Of a DNA stretch of 22,433 bases, positions 1 through 9,974 are shown in pieces. The DNA comes from Allomyces macrogynus ATCC 38327 (lineage: Eukaryota > Blastocladiomycota > Blastocladiomycetes > Blastocladiales > Blastocladiaceae): assembly GCA_000151295.1 (NCBI GenBank), contig GG745351.1:427426-449858 (forward strand), in the 5' to 3' direction. The notes under the pieces are model-generated. The model worked only from the letters and a program-made list of their open reading frames with translations. It was not told the origin of the DNA and ran no database searches. Made by a program: the position numbers and the translations under genes. How positions within the stretch are numbered: position 1 is the first letter of the stretch; each line of letters starts with the position of its first letter.

Positions 1-3000
1 CGCGGACGCGGTCTTCGATCGGAGCAAATCCGGTCCCGCAACCGCACCTCGTGCGCATGCAAGCTCGCCGCAGCCGCTGCCGCCTCACGCGCTTCGTCAG
101 CCGACGCATCGTCCGAGTCGGAGGCGGTCGCGGCCGGCTGCGGCGGCATGGGCGGGCCCTTGCGCGGTGGCAGGTGCACTGCGGTGCCGCGCGTGTTTCC
201 ATGCGCCGACGGCGGGTGCGGCGTGCGGTTTCGCCGGCACGGGGTTGTGCGCAATGGGTTTTCGTGAGCACGGGCACGACGACGAGGTCCGGGTTACTTG
301 AGAGCGCGTGGTAGAGCGCGCAGTTTGGGAACGCGCTGAGCGGGCACGTCGCGCACTCGAACAACAGGAAGTGGTTCGGGTCAGGCTTGCATTGCGCGGA
401 CGACGCGAGCCACGCGAGATCCGCGGGCGACCACGCGAGCGTGAGCGCCTCGTTGGGCTCAATGTCGCGGTTCGCGACAAGGGCCACGGCGAGCGGGGAC
501 GCAGGGTCGGGCGTGCGCCGGACGTAGGTGTGCGGCGACAAATTCCCGCGGCAGGAGCGGCGGCAGAACCGCGCGGCGTTGCTTTCGCGGCTCGCGTCGA
601 TAATGAGCGGGAGACCGGGCACCTGCAGCGAAAAGGGGCTCAGCATGTGCGGGTGCTGCGATGCCGGGAGGAGATGGCCCATATACTCGAGCACGGCACG
701 GCCCGCAGGTACGGGCGTCGCGGTCGTGTTGATGTGCAGCGCGACGGCGTCGTTGGTGCCCTCGTTCGGCTCGAGTGGTGGGCACAGCGATGCGATTTGC
801 ACGGGCACTGTCGCGGACGCATCGGGTTGCGAAGCGGATCCTTGCCGGCTACGCGCACCGGCCCCACCGCGCCCACTGCGCGACTGTGCATTGGATGCTG
901 CGACCGCGGCTTGCACGGCGGCCACATGCTCGGGCGCCGCGTACGGCAGTGGTGGCGGGACGAGGTGCGGTGGCGGGTCGTTGGCGGGCAGGACAATCAG
1001 GCACACCGTGGCCTCGGACATGGACCGTGTGCGCAAACTCGGCGCAGTCACCTGCTGGTGCAGGTGCAGGAACGGGTCGTCGGCAGCTGAGACCACGACT
1101 GAGAGCCCAACCTCGGGGTCTGGTACGGCCTGAGCGACCAACTGCTGGACGTACGGCGCGTGCACGGGCGAAATTCTGTTGGCCGTCAACCCAATCGAGT
1201 AGTCCTGGTTGAGCAGCGAGTAGGCCGGGTGCACGTGCTCGTCGAGGTTCACGCGCTGGCCCTGCAAGTGCGGCAACGTGTGCTGGACGAGCGCCGCAGG
1301 CATGGCGATTGCCGACGGCGGTACGGGTGGCGGTGGCAGCGCGACTCCGGGTGCCGTGGGTGACGATCGCGCGAACGCCGGGCTGCGGTACCCATCGGCC
1401 TCGGTCCCAGACCCATTTTCCTCGACCTCGGTGTCGTCGCCTGGCTCGATGCGCACGCTCGACGTGCTGGGTCCGCGACTATGCGTGGCGAGGAACGGCG
1501 GGACGTGCGCGCTGCGGTCGGCATGCAACGATGACGGGTGCGACTTGAGCCGCGCAACCGACGGCGGGAGCGGCGGGAGAATGGCTGACGCGGCCGGGTC
1601 CGTACTGGCGCTCTTGCCGGGCCCGTTGCTGGGTCCACCGGTCGCCGGGACAGTCCTCTTGCGTCCCCGGCTGCTCGCCGGCTTCTTTTCGGCGCCCGAG
1701 GTCCCGTTGCTCGTGATGCCGCCGTTCCCATTTGCGTTCCCGCCCGCGCCGGAGCTCGCACTCGCACTCGCGCTGGCGCCCGCGTTTCCGCCCCCGCGCT
1801 TGCCGGACGCAGACTTGCCCTCGGCACGTCGGCGACCCGGTACGGGCGACTGAACGCCATCCGATGCAACGGTCGCAAACGCCGGCAATGCAACACCCGG
1901 CGGCAACGGCGCATTCCCACCACCATTCATCGTGCCGGCCCCATTCGCGGGCGCACCACCGACCGGGGGCCCACCCGTATGCGCCGCAACCTCGCGGGCA
2001 CGAGCGAGCATCGCGCGCCGCTGCGACAACTGGGCCTTGCGCACGTCCAATTCGCGCGGCTGGCACCGGTCGCAGTAATAGTGTTCGGGCTCGTTGTCGC
2101 GGTGAATGCCGACGCACGACGCGTGCTGCCAGACGAGGCACCGGTCGCACTGGATCGTGTACCCGTCGTCGTCGGTGTACCCGCAAATGCACCGGATCTC
2201 GCCCGTGTCCTCGAGACCGGCCTCTTCGTCGGGGTGGAGCGGCAGCGGCGGCGGGAGCGAGTAGACGCCGGACGAGGAGGGGTTCCGCGAGCGGCCAATG
2301 ACGGGCGTAGTGCCGCCGGGGGACGCGGTCGCGGTCGTAGGGCCGGTGCCAGGCGGGCCGCTGGGGCCAGAGCCGGGGAGGTACGGCGCGGACGCGGCGC
2401 CGGCAGGAACTGGTGATGTGAGCGACGCGAGCGACGAGAGCGATGGCGAGCTTGACGCGAGCTATTCGGAACGGGGGTCAGCCTGCGGTTCGCGTCACCA
2501 ATAGATATGGCAGGCATGTCACGCCGAACCGTGGCCAGGCCGTTGCACTTTGGTGCCGAGCGGGGCCATCTCACAAAAAACGAACCAAACCGAACACACA
2601 CCTTGGGCATTTTGCGCGCGGGCGCGTCATCGTGGCCATCGGCGGCACCGGCACTCAGCGCAGTCGACGTGCGCGGCCGCTTGCTGCCATTCGGTGCACG
2701 GGCAGCGGCGGGTCCGCCGGCAGTGGGGCGGCGCGCGGTTGGGACTGCGGGTGACGACGATGGCGATGACGACGGCATGACCGGCGGCACCGTAGCGTGC
2801 CGCGGACCGGCCGTGTAAGGGTAGGCGAGCACCTGCGAGAGCGAGTGCGGGTGCGGGTGGTGCGAAGGCGGCGGCGGGAAAGCCGGTGCTGCGGTCGGCA
2901 GGACCACAACAGGTTCGGCGCCCGAGGCCGTCACGACCGCAGCGGCAGCCGCACTCGGCGCATTCAATGCAGCGGATGCCGGCCAAGCGTAGGCTGCGGG

Positions 3001-3105
3001 CGGCGTGGGCCCGGCGGTCGCGGCGGGCGGGTGCGCGGGGAGGGAGGCCGACGATGGTGGGGTTGCGGGTGCAGGCACGGGCGCGCGTGCAGCGGACGGG
3101 TCCAT
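1..3105 (-). CDS. PHD finger-SET domain protein, Set3/MLL5 (UpSET) family, C-terminus cut by the window edge
   Basis: Likely a chromatin reader in a Set3C-like histone deacetylase complex. Exon 1 (3105-2602, 168 aa, Ala/Pro/Ser-rich, starts MDPSAARAPV) joins in phase 0 across a 140-nt intron (2601-2462; donor GTGTGT, CTGAC motif at 2477-2481, acceptor GAATAG) to exon 2 (2461-298). Exon 2 holds a PHD finger at about residues 259-305 (CICGYTDDDGYTIQCDRC, then LVWQHASCVG and YYCDRC), a long disordered linker, and a SET domain from about residue 755, with LEYMGHL, RFCRRSCRGN near 799 and RDIEPNEALTLAW. A Cys segment follows (FECATCPLSAFPNC). PHD followed by a distal SET, with RRSC in place of the NHSC of active SET enzymes, is typical of Set3/MLL5, so it is probably catalytically weak or dead. 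A third exon (178-1) is tentative: donor GTAACC at 297 and acceptor CAG at 179 keep phase and give an acidic Ser/Asp tail, whereas reading through gives only Arg-rich sequence. Confidence 0.85.
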
Positions 3106-3723
3106 GGCGGCGGCGGCCCGGGGATGGTCAGGCGGGACGAATGCAGCCAGTGAGCGGCCAGTGCGGGAGCGCGGCGGGCGGTAAGCGCAGATCCAGCATC
3201 GTTGAGCGCGGAAACGAGAGGTCGTTGGTCGGCCAAGGCCCAAGGCTCTCGCTCTCGTGTCAGTCGAGCCACGGCCGGCGCAAAGGCGCGTGCGTGCACC
3301 GCTGTGCTGTCGAGCTGAGCTTCGCCGGTTTGCTCAGCGGAAAACCAATTCCCGCCGGTTTTCCGGCTTGTTTTTGTGCTGGCAGAGCAGTCTTCTTTGC
3401 CATGGCTGCCACGTCTGTCGGACAAGCGTGCGTTACATGGCCCACGCGTCGCACGCCTGCTTTTGCAATTTGCTCGTCTCCCACGGCGAAAATCATGGTT
3501 GCGCTGGCAAATTAATTTTATCACCTTCGACCCACCGTCACTGTTGCCAACTGGCCGCAACGCTCTTTTGCGAACTGCTCCAGCCTTGTGCCCTTGCCTT
3601 CCGCGCCCTTGGTTGACCCGCGAAGCGCCCTCAACCGTCCCCACCGGCCCCTCCACTTCTCTCCTCCCTGTCCGCATTCCTCTGCCTCGGCCATCTCCGC
3701 TGCCCGGCCAAGGACCCGCTTGG

Positions 3724-3730
3724 TATAAAT
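3724..3730 (+). promoter_or_regulatory. TATA box, candidate for CDC14
   Basis: TATAAAT lies about 460 bp before the CDC14 start codon and is followed by a pyrimidine-rich stretch. If used, the 5' leader would be about 430 nt and could contain the intron-like segment at 4010-4089. Confidence 0.35.
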
Positions 3731-4009
3731 CGAGATCGCCCGATCACACCTTCTCGCCCTGCTCCCCGCCATCGCCACCTCTTGCCCGCTCCGCCGAATC
3801 ACTCTGTCGGCACCCATCGCTGACGCCCTTCCCACCGCGACGCGCGGTAGCCTTTGCCGCCGCAACTCCTGCTCCCTTGCGCTCTCGCTCCCCATACACA
3901 TAGACGCCTGTCTGCCGCTCCGCGCGCCGAGCGATCCACCCGCTCATCACCCGTTGCCCTGATCCTCGCCCCGCCTTCGTCCTCGTCGCCGTCGACCCGG
4001 ATTGCACAG

Positions 4010-4089
4010 GTACACTTCTGCCAGCTTTGCCGGCTGGGACCAACGGCGCCGGACTGACCGGCATGACGCGTCGCGCCGACCAGACATAG
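4010..4089 (+). other. Possible 5' UTR intron of CDC14
   Basis: An 80-nt segment begins GTACAC and ends ACATAG, with CTGAC at 4054-4058. Length, donor, branch motif and acceptor match the coding introns of this window. Removing it also removes an upstream ATG at 4063. No reading frame tests it, so it rests on signal shape alone. Confidence 0.3.
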
Positions 4090-4193
4090 ATGCTTGTGGG
4101 GTAGCCCAGCCACCCACCCACCGACTACCTTGCTCCGCGAGCCGTGCGCTCGCCTTGCTCATCCACTCCCCCAACCCAACTCGCTCGCCCACC

Positions 4194-6083
4194 ATGCCCG
4201 TCTACTCGGCCGTCCACGCTACCGCGGCCAACCCGTACGCGGCCGGCGGTGTTGCGCAAGCCGAGGTCGAGTTCATTCCCGGTCCGTTCCACCCCGCTCA
4301 ATCCCCACCGACCACTCCACTTGTTTTGACGCGCGTTCTGCGAAACGAAAAGGCCGGCTCTACTTCACGTCGTCGCCGCAAGATCTGTCGGCGCGCAACG
4401 CGTCGTCGCCCGACGTGCACTACTTTACGATCGACCACGTGCTCGTCTACATGCCGTTCTGCGCCGACTTTGGGCCGCCCAACATGGCGCACCTCTACCG
4501 GTTCCTCGTCATGCTCGACCGGAAGCTCAAGGTATGTCGTCTGCACGCGGTGGAGCGGCGCGAGGTGCGAGAGATGGAAGTACTGATGCGCGAGAACGCG
4601 CGACGCGTAGGACCCGGCGCTCTCGGCCAAGCGTATCGTCTTGTACTCGAGCACCGACCACGACAAGCGCGCCAACGCCGCGTACCTGATTTCGGCGTTC
4701 ATGGTGCGTTTTCTCCTCCGTCACTCGCATCCGGAACCCGCGTCGCCCCACTGACCGCCCCGTGATCGCGCAGATGATCGCCAAGAAGCAGGCGCCGGAG
4801 CAGGCCTACCGGCCGCTCGTCGGGCACTCGCCGCCGTTCATGCCGTACCGCGACGCCGGGTCGGGCCCCGCGACCTACTTCCTGACGGTGCTCGACTGTC
4901 TCAAGGGCCTGCACCGCGCTCAGGCGTGCGGCCTATTCACCTTTGCCAATTTCTCGCTCGACGAGTACGAAAAGCACGAGAAAGTCGAGTGGGGCGACTT
5001 CAACTGGATTTCGCCGAAGTTCTTGGCGTTTGCGAGCCCGGCCGACGACTTGCCCGTGCACCCGCGCACTGGATGGGGTATTCAGATGCTCGCCGACTAC
5101 TTTGCCACGCACGGGATTGTGAGCGTGGTGCGGCTCAATAACAAGCTGTACGACAAGGCCGCGTTCACGGCGCGCGGGATCGAGCACGTCGAAATGTATT
5201 TCCCGGACGGGTCATGCCCGTCGGACGCGATCGTGCGCCGGTTCTTGGATTTGGCGGAGAGTCGCGACGGTACGCATTTCATTACCCCCTCTCTCGTTTG
5301 CCGACTCGATTTTCTGACGCGCGGTCTTCCTTCAAATTAGGCCCGCTCGCCGTGCACTGCAAGGCCGGTCTCGGGCGCACCGGATCGCTGATCGCCGCCT
5401 ACATCATGAAACACTACAAGTTCACGGCGTCCGAGATCATTGCCTTCCTGCGCATCATGCGGCCCGGGTCGGTCGTTGGGCCGCAGCAAAACTGGCTGCA
5501 CGCCAAGCAGAACGAGTTCCACCGCATGCTCGACGGCGTCACGCGCGACGAAATCGACGCCACCGCCGCGCGGCCGATGTACACGTCGGGTCCCGCGGCC
5601 GCGCTTGTCGACTGCATGGACGTGGACGAACTGCCCTCGCCCACGACCGCCGGGAACGGGAACGTCATGTACGCGCCGATCCCGGCGCAGCCAAGGAAGA
5701 CGGTCGACCCGAACGATCCGCACACGGTCGTGCAGGCGCAGCAACAAGGGCGGGCGCCGCGCCGTGCGGCCGCGGCGTCAGCGGCGGTCGCGCTGCAGCA
5801 GAGTTCGCACGTCGCGCGGTCGGCCGCGTACTCGGCGGCGGCGGCGTCGAATGCCGGGACCGCCGCACGGATGACGGTCGCGCAGCAGCAGGCGGCTGCG
5901 TGGGCGACGACTCCCAAGGGGGCCGCGAGTAGTGCACCGCCGCCGCGCGCGACGGCTCAGGCGCGGACGGTACGTGCGCCGGCGGCGGCGGTCGTTGCGC
6001 CGGTCACGGTCACGGCGACGTCGGCGGGGGTCGCGCCGGGGACCCCGGGGCGCCGGACGCGGAAGACTGGACCGAGCGTGTGA
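4194..6083 (+). CDS. CDC14: Cdc14-type dual-specificity protein phosphatase
   Basis: Cdc14 reverses Cdk phosphorylation at Ser-Pro/Thr-Pro sites in mitotic exit and cytokinesis. Five exons: 4194-4281, 4353-4531, 4611-4703, 4774-5269 and 5341-6083. The introns are 70-79 nt, all phases agree, and the product is 532 aa. The N-terminal domain begins at EFIPGRLYF, a Cdc14 hallmark, and includes [20 protein letters not shown]. The catalytic domain has the general-acid loop [16 protein letters not shown] (Asp265) and the CX5R loop [11 protein letters not shown] (Cys292, Arg298), followed by AYIMKHYKF and [13 protein letters not shown]. The tail after about residue 350 is Ala/Pro/Gln-rich and disordered, ending in a basic [10 protein letters not shown]. 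The start sits in a good context (CCACCATGC). Both active-site motifs are intact, so the enzyme should be active. The fourth intron falls just before the HC signature. Confidence 0.97.
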
Positions 6084-6967
6084 GAGTGGGACTGGGATGG
6101 GATTGAGGTGGCGGTGGACTGGATGGAGAGAGACGTGTGGGGATACCAAAGAACGTGAAGAAAGTGGGGGGTTTGCAGCTGTGATCTGGTCTTGGTCTGA
6201 TTTGACAAAGGTTCTCGCCAGCAGCGGGTCAGCGCGAGCGTCAGATTGAAAGCCGTTTCGTGCAATGATAAATCCAGCAACAGGATCGTGATAGCAACGG
6301 CGCCGTCTGATCACAGTCAAAGGCGAGCAAGCGTTGTGCCCAACGAACGGTCAGAAGCGGACGCGCGTCGCCCACCAGGACTCAAGGTACGTAGCAAAGA
6401 TGCTCCATGCAGGCCTGCACGATCTGCGAATGTGATATTTAGCCAGGAACGATAAATTAGCAACAGCCATCCCGTTTCTAGTCGCGTGCTGGCTCAGATC
6501 ACATTGTCTCCGCAGGATCCACTCGGAAGAACGAAAGTTAAATAAATTTTTGGTTTGTCTCGTCGTTGCCAAGCAGTGTGCTGCCATAAACTAGCAATGC
6601 ACGGCGCGTCCGCGTCGAGAGATGGATCACGGCAGCCAGCGCGGAGGAGCTAAAGGTGACTTTGAAAGTGCGTCTCAATCAGCCGCTAGCATGTGACTGG
6701 CTGCTGGCTGCACCTGGTTGCTGCAAGGAGGCGCGTCCAAGCCATCGCATCTGCGCGCTGGAGCACCCTTGCATCCCGCGACGGACCGGGCTAGACGGAC
6801 TGACGACCACCACAACCACGACGACGACGCGCACTTTCAGCACGCTACCGCCGCGCCCACGCTCGTCCACCGCCTCCGACACGCGCTGCCACCACTCTCA
6901 ACTCCTCTCCAGCACGCTCGTCGACGAGACACCCGCCAACTCGCCTCGCATCCAATACTCGTCCGCG
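6084..6967. other. Intergenic region downstream of CDC14
   Basis: No supportable gene. The first part is the CDC14 3' flank. A more AT-rich patch lies around 6440-6600, with taaataaattttt near 6539-6551. An ACN-type microsatellite-like stretch lies near 6803-6832. A C-rich leader-like segment then leads to the next start codon. The frame of the next gene is open back to 6656 but has no ATG before 6968. Confidence 0.5.
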
Positions 6968-7408
6968 ATGCCGCTCCTACAATACCTGCGCGTCGATATC
7001 CTTTCCGGCGCCGGCGCCGGTGCGACCCCGCTCGCGTGTCACGCCGACATGGACCGGATTCTCGCGTCGGCCGAGAATGCCGCCGGGTCGCCGCTGCAGT
7101 ACTTCGGGATCCTGGCCGCGCCGAACTGCATCACCGCGTGCAGCTGCTTTTTGCAAAACAATTCGCCCGTGCACGCCTACCGCGCGCGCATCTGGCTCGG
7201 CTCGAATCCGTGGGCAACACACCATTTACGTCCGGGCGGCGCGTGCACGGTCCCGGGTCTGCTCGCGGCGGTGCAGGCCGGCAAGGGGGCGATGAAGGTC
7301 GAGTGGCACCAGGCGCGGTTCCTGAGCGGGCAGGATCGTGGGCCGGTGCCGGTGAAACGCCGGGTGGTGGGGACGAAAGTGTACGTTGGGCGCGAGATGG
7401 TGATTTGA
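6968..7408 (+). CDS. Uncharacterised 146-aa protein
   Basis: Single-exon ORF starting MPLLQYLRVDILSG and ending VVGTKVYVGREMVI. It is the first ATG in a longer open frame. Third positions are strongly GC-biased, as in the neighbouring genes, which supports real coding. No family is recognised. The protein is compact, with alternating hydrophobic and charged stretches (YRARIWLGSNPWATHH, AMKVEWHQARFLSG) suggesting a small beta-rich domain. Five Cys (in LACHAD, NCITACSCF and GGACTV) could bind metal or form disulphides, but there is no signal peptide. It lies on the same strand as CDC14 and the SIM-containing gene downstream. Only 299 bp separate it from the latter, with no clear TATA box between except an AT-rich patch near 7685. 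Confidence 0.55.
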   Translation: MPLLQYLRVDILSGAGAGATPLACHADMDRILASAENAAGSPLQYFGILAAPNCITACSCFLQNNSPVHAYRARIWLGSNPWATHHLRPGGACTVPGLLAAVQAGKGAMKVEWHQARFLSGQDRGPVPVKRRVVGTKVYVGREMVI

Positions 7409-7707
7409 GACGTGATGGAGAGAGTAACACACCGCACACCGCGGAGTTGTGTAGGACCGACCAGCCCAACGTGCCGTACGACGTTGGCGGTATGCTCTGG
7501 GAGCTGCTCGAGGCTACGCCAAGCACCGTGTTTGAGTTCGATTGCTCGGCGCTCTTCCCGCACGGGTCGCCGTTGGTTCCATCAATGTCCTGCTCGGCAA
7601 TTCAACAACCACCGCGCTGTACGTTTTGATAGGAGCTGGCCCGGTTTTCGGTTATTGCGTGCCTCACTTCCCCGCACCTTGGTCGATATTTAGCCACGAC
7701 CACGCAC

Positions 7708-8232
7708 ATGTCCCAATCATCGACCAATTTGCCCATCGCCACCACCGGCATGACGACGCGGCCCCGCGCCGCGGCTGCTTCTTCAACTCCACCGCCGTCG
7801 GAATCGACGTGGGGTGCCGACTTTCTGCGACCGTCCAACGTCGTATTCCCGCCCCACGCCGCCGCTCCGTCGTCGCAACCCGGTACGGATTCGCGCACCA
7901 CCGCGCGCCTCTACCACTTCACCATCACGTGTCCTAACCCGCTCTTCCCTCGCACCATAGCACGCGAAGTCATTGAGCTGCTCGACTCGGACGACGACCC
8001 GATGGACGTCGATGACGACGACGAGCCCATCATCTTCACCCCCATACCCCCACCACCCGCTCCGCCGTTGCGCGCACCTCTCCATCCGACACGTACCGCA
8101 GCCCCGGCGGCACCGTCACGCACCACCATGACCCCACCGCTCGCCACGTCGATCCGGCTCGGCACAGCGCGCGCCGCGGCGATGCAGCGCGCAAAACCTG
8201 AAGTGATTGAAATTGATTTGGACTCTGATTGA
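7708..8232 (+). CDS. Disordered 174-aa protein with two SUMO-interaction-like motifs
   Basis: Intronless ORF from MSQSSTNLPI to a C-terminal VIEIDLDSD. It is rich in Ser, Thr, Pro and Ala and has no globular domain that I recognise apart from a short hydrophobic stretch at 68-80 (RLYHFTITCPNPL). Two segments fit the SUMO-interacting motif (a hydrophobic core next to acidic residues): VIELLDSDDD at 88-97, followed by more Asp to residue 106, and VIEIDLDSD at 166-174, the very C-terminus. Such tandem motifs are typical of proteins that bind poly-SUMO chains, for example SUMO-targeted ubiquitin ligases and PML-body-type scaffolds, but no RING or SAP domain is present. A nuclear adaptor role is an inference. 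The clean codon bias supports it as a gene. Confidence 0.6.
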   Translation: MSQSSTNLPIATTGMTTRPRAAAASSTPPPSESTWGADFLRPSNVVFPPHAAAPSSQPGTDSRTTARLYHFTITCPNPLFPRTIAREVIELLDSDDDPMDVDDDDEPIIFTPIPPPPAPPLRAPLHPTRTAAPAAPSRTTMTPPLATSIRLGTARAAAMQRAKPEVIEIDLDSD

Positions 8233-8427
8233 CGGCGATTGCTCACGACCACAAAAGGCGCGCGACTTGCCGCATGCGATTTTGCATCGACACCCACGGG
8301 CATCGCGGTGGCCGGTACAGACGTGTGCAGGTTGCGGTGCCACCAGCGTGGCAAGGTCTGCCGGTGATCCGGTCACGACGTGGGCGGTCATCAACCGACG
8401 CGCAGCGCGCTGGCGATGGCAATGGGA

Positions 8428-8441
8428 GGGGGGGGGGGGGG
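8428..8441 (+). repeat. G14 homopolymer
   Basis: Fourteen consecutive G, directly preceded by GGGA. It is non-coding, about 200 bp after the stop of the SIM-motif gene. The run is prone to length variation and sequencing error. Confidence 0.9.
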
Positions 8442-8811
8442 TGCTGGACGCGTCCCTCCGCTCCTGGTGTGGGGGGTGGCGCAACGGCGCGACTTGGAAT
8501 GGTGGTGGCAAAGTTACGGTTTTGCGATAAACGGTTGGATGGACGGGCCGTATTGAATCGAACGAGAAGAACAAGTGCAAAACCCGCTCTGCCATGACTC
8601 TTCGACCAGAGAGTCGCTGTAACTCCATCAAATTACCACTTTTGGTCCCCAAACCCCGCTCACGAATCGAACAAGTCGTGAGCATCAAACGACTTCAGTT
8701 AATTCGTTGTGACTGCTGCTCGCCCGACAGCAAGTGTCCGACAGTCAACTGCAGTCGCCGTTTGTACCAATCCACGATCATCCATTTGCCCAGGAAACGA
8801 CTGTTTCGCAC

Positions 8812-8851
8812 GCATCAGTGGGCATCAGCGGACATCAGCGGACATCACAGC
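8812..8851 (+). repeat. Short tandem repeat, four 10-bp units
   Basis: Units are GCATCAGTGG, GCATCAGCGG, ACATCAGCGG and the diverged ACATCACAGC. A related GGCATCAGCAGCAC follows near 8908. It is upstream of the TATA box of the secreted-protein gene. Function is unknown. Confidence 0.75.
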
Positions 8852-9022
8852 AGGTAAATGTAAGCTGCAGGAGAGAAGCACGCGTCGACTCGTCCATTCG
8901 CGCAGCAGGCATCAGCAGCACAGTAGAAGCACACCAGCAACTCTTCCTTTCCAACGTGCCCACCATCTAACACGGCGTCGGTTTCTGGGCATCCCAGACC
9001 TTTCTTTGGATGGCACGCGCAG

Positions 9023-9028
9023 TATATA
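9023..9028 (+). promoter_or_regulatory. TATA box of the small secreted-protein gene
   Basis: TATATA in AGTATATAGA lies about 105 bp before the ATG at 9131, followed by a C-rich leader. Spacing and context suit a core promoter for that gene. Confidence 0.6.
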
Positions 9029-9130
9029 GACCGGCGCGCCCGGCTTGGCGCTCACTCTACTCCTCACGCTGAGAGTCCCGTCCCTCGCCCAGCACATCCA
9101 CGGCACAACCAATGACACGCGATCCGCACC

Positions 9131-9710
9131 ATGACCAAGTCGACGCTCGCTTCTCGTCGCGTCAGCCTCGTGCCTGCCCTTCTCGTTGTTGCGCTGCTTG
9201 TGCTCCAGCTCATCGCGGTTGTTCACGCGTCGTCGATGCATCACTACCGCGCGTGCGTGTTCTTTCTTCATGCTTTTGATTCGTTTTCTCTCGGCCTGCA
9301 TAGAATAACATATCCGTCTCCCTTTTACGTGCAGGGCTCTGTGCCCTGAGGTCACGTTCTCGACCGACAAGCAGGTACAGATTGACTATGCGTCGCTTGT
9401 CGCCAGCATCCCGACTGACCGCACGATGATGGCGCGTGGGCCCGTGACCGTGCTCGAGGATGGCAGCGTGCACGTGAAATGCAAGCCGGGTTGCCCGTGG
9501 TACAAGTGTCTGTTCATTTACCCCAAAGACGAATCGTTTAGCACGGCCAGCAATGCGGTCGACCACACGTCGCCGGTGCAGGGGCGCGCGACGCTTCACC
9601 TGGACAATGGCGTGCATGTGCAATGCTCAAATGAATGCCCGTGGTGGGATTGCTTGTGCAAGTTCCATTTCTCGTCGATGCATCCACCACCTCGTGCGAG
9701 CCTGCCCTGA
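9131..9710 (+). CDS. Small secreted Cys-rich protein with a duplicated CPW motif
   Basis: Two exons, 9131-9252 and 9335-9710, join through an 82-nt intron (GTGCGT...GTGCAG, phase 2), giving 165 aa. Residues 1-34 are a signal peptide: MTKSTLASRR, then a hydrophobic core to VVHAS. The mature part starts AALCPEVTFSTDKQ. Two similar segments 48 residues apart follow: SVHVKCKPGCPWYKCL (85-100) and GVHVQCSNECPWWDCL (133-148), each with Cys in a C-x3-C-x4-C pattern. The family is not recognised. Secretion, small size and paired Cys motifs resemble fungal effector or wall-associated proteins, which is only an analogy. The N-terminal half and the intron position match the 316-aa secreted protein at 15692-17098. 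The spliced frame is the only one that links the signal peptide to the Cys motifs. Confidence 0.75.
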
Positions 9711-9974
9711 TTACAGCCGAGCTCGGGGAATGGGTTGCACGCAACTGCTCCTGACGTGGGGCGGATCAAGACCGTCGTGTTCTCGCCCATGTGGGAGTCG
9801 GACGTAGCGTGAGCGTCCGATCCTGAATCCGCGCGTCCAGGCGCGGGCGATCGAGCTGTTTGTGTTTGTTTGATGTAATATTTCCCTGTCACATGTTACC
9901 CCATCATGTACAGCTTTCACCGCACGTTCCATCCGCTATTAACAGCAGCGGCCCTCACCACCCGTTGATCTCTT

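Larger units (their letters stand above)
3106..4193. promoter_or_regulatory. Divergent promoter region between the SET gene and CDC14
   Basis: This 1.1 kb has no convincing coding sequence. The start codons of the leftward PHD-SET gene (3105) and the rightward CDC14 gene (4194) face away from each other. It contains an AT-rich patch near 3508-3525, a plus-strand TATA box at 3724-3730, and then a long pyrimidine-rich, C-rich stretch to 4193 that looks like the CDC14 5' leader. Short ORFs here are composition artefacts. Confidence 0.5.
8233..9130. other. Intergenic region with simple repeats and the promoter of the secreted-protein gene
   Basis: No gene seen. It holds a G14 homopolymer, a short tandem array of 10-mers and a TATA box, all listed separately. 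Base composition is less GC-rich from about 8590 on, marking entry into the accessory middle part of the window. Confidence 0.5.

Noticed and set aside
308..1212. Several plus-strand ORFs of 145-260 codons at the left edge
   Set aside because: All are antisense to the SET exon and Arg/Gly-rich, as expected from reverse reading of GC-rich codons.
1927..3243. Minus-strand single ORF of 438 codons
   Set aside because: Only its part from 3105 to 2602 is real (exon 1 of the PHD-SET gene). The rest runs through the intron into an Arg/Pro-rich wrong frame over the PHD exon.
6718..7629. Plus-strand 303-codon ORF overlapping the 146-aa gene
   Set aside because: Over the 146-aa gene it is Arg/Ala-rich shadow sequence. 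Its tail (7440-7629) looks mildly protein-like (GGMLWELLEATPSTVF), but no splice path joins it to a supported exon.
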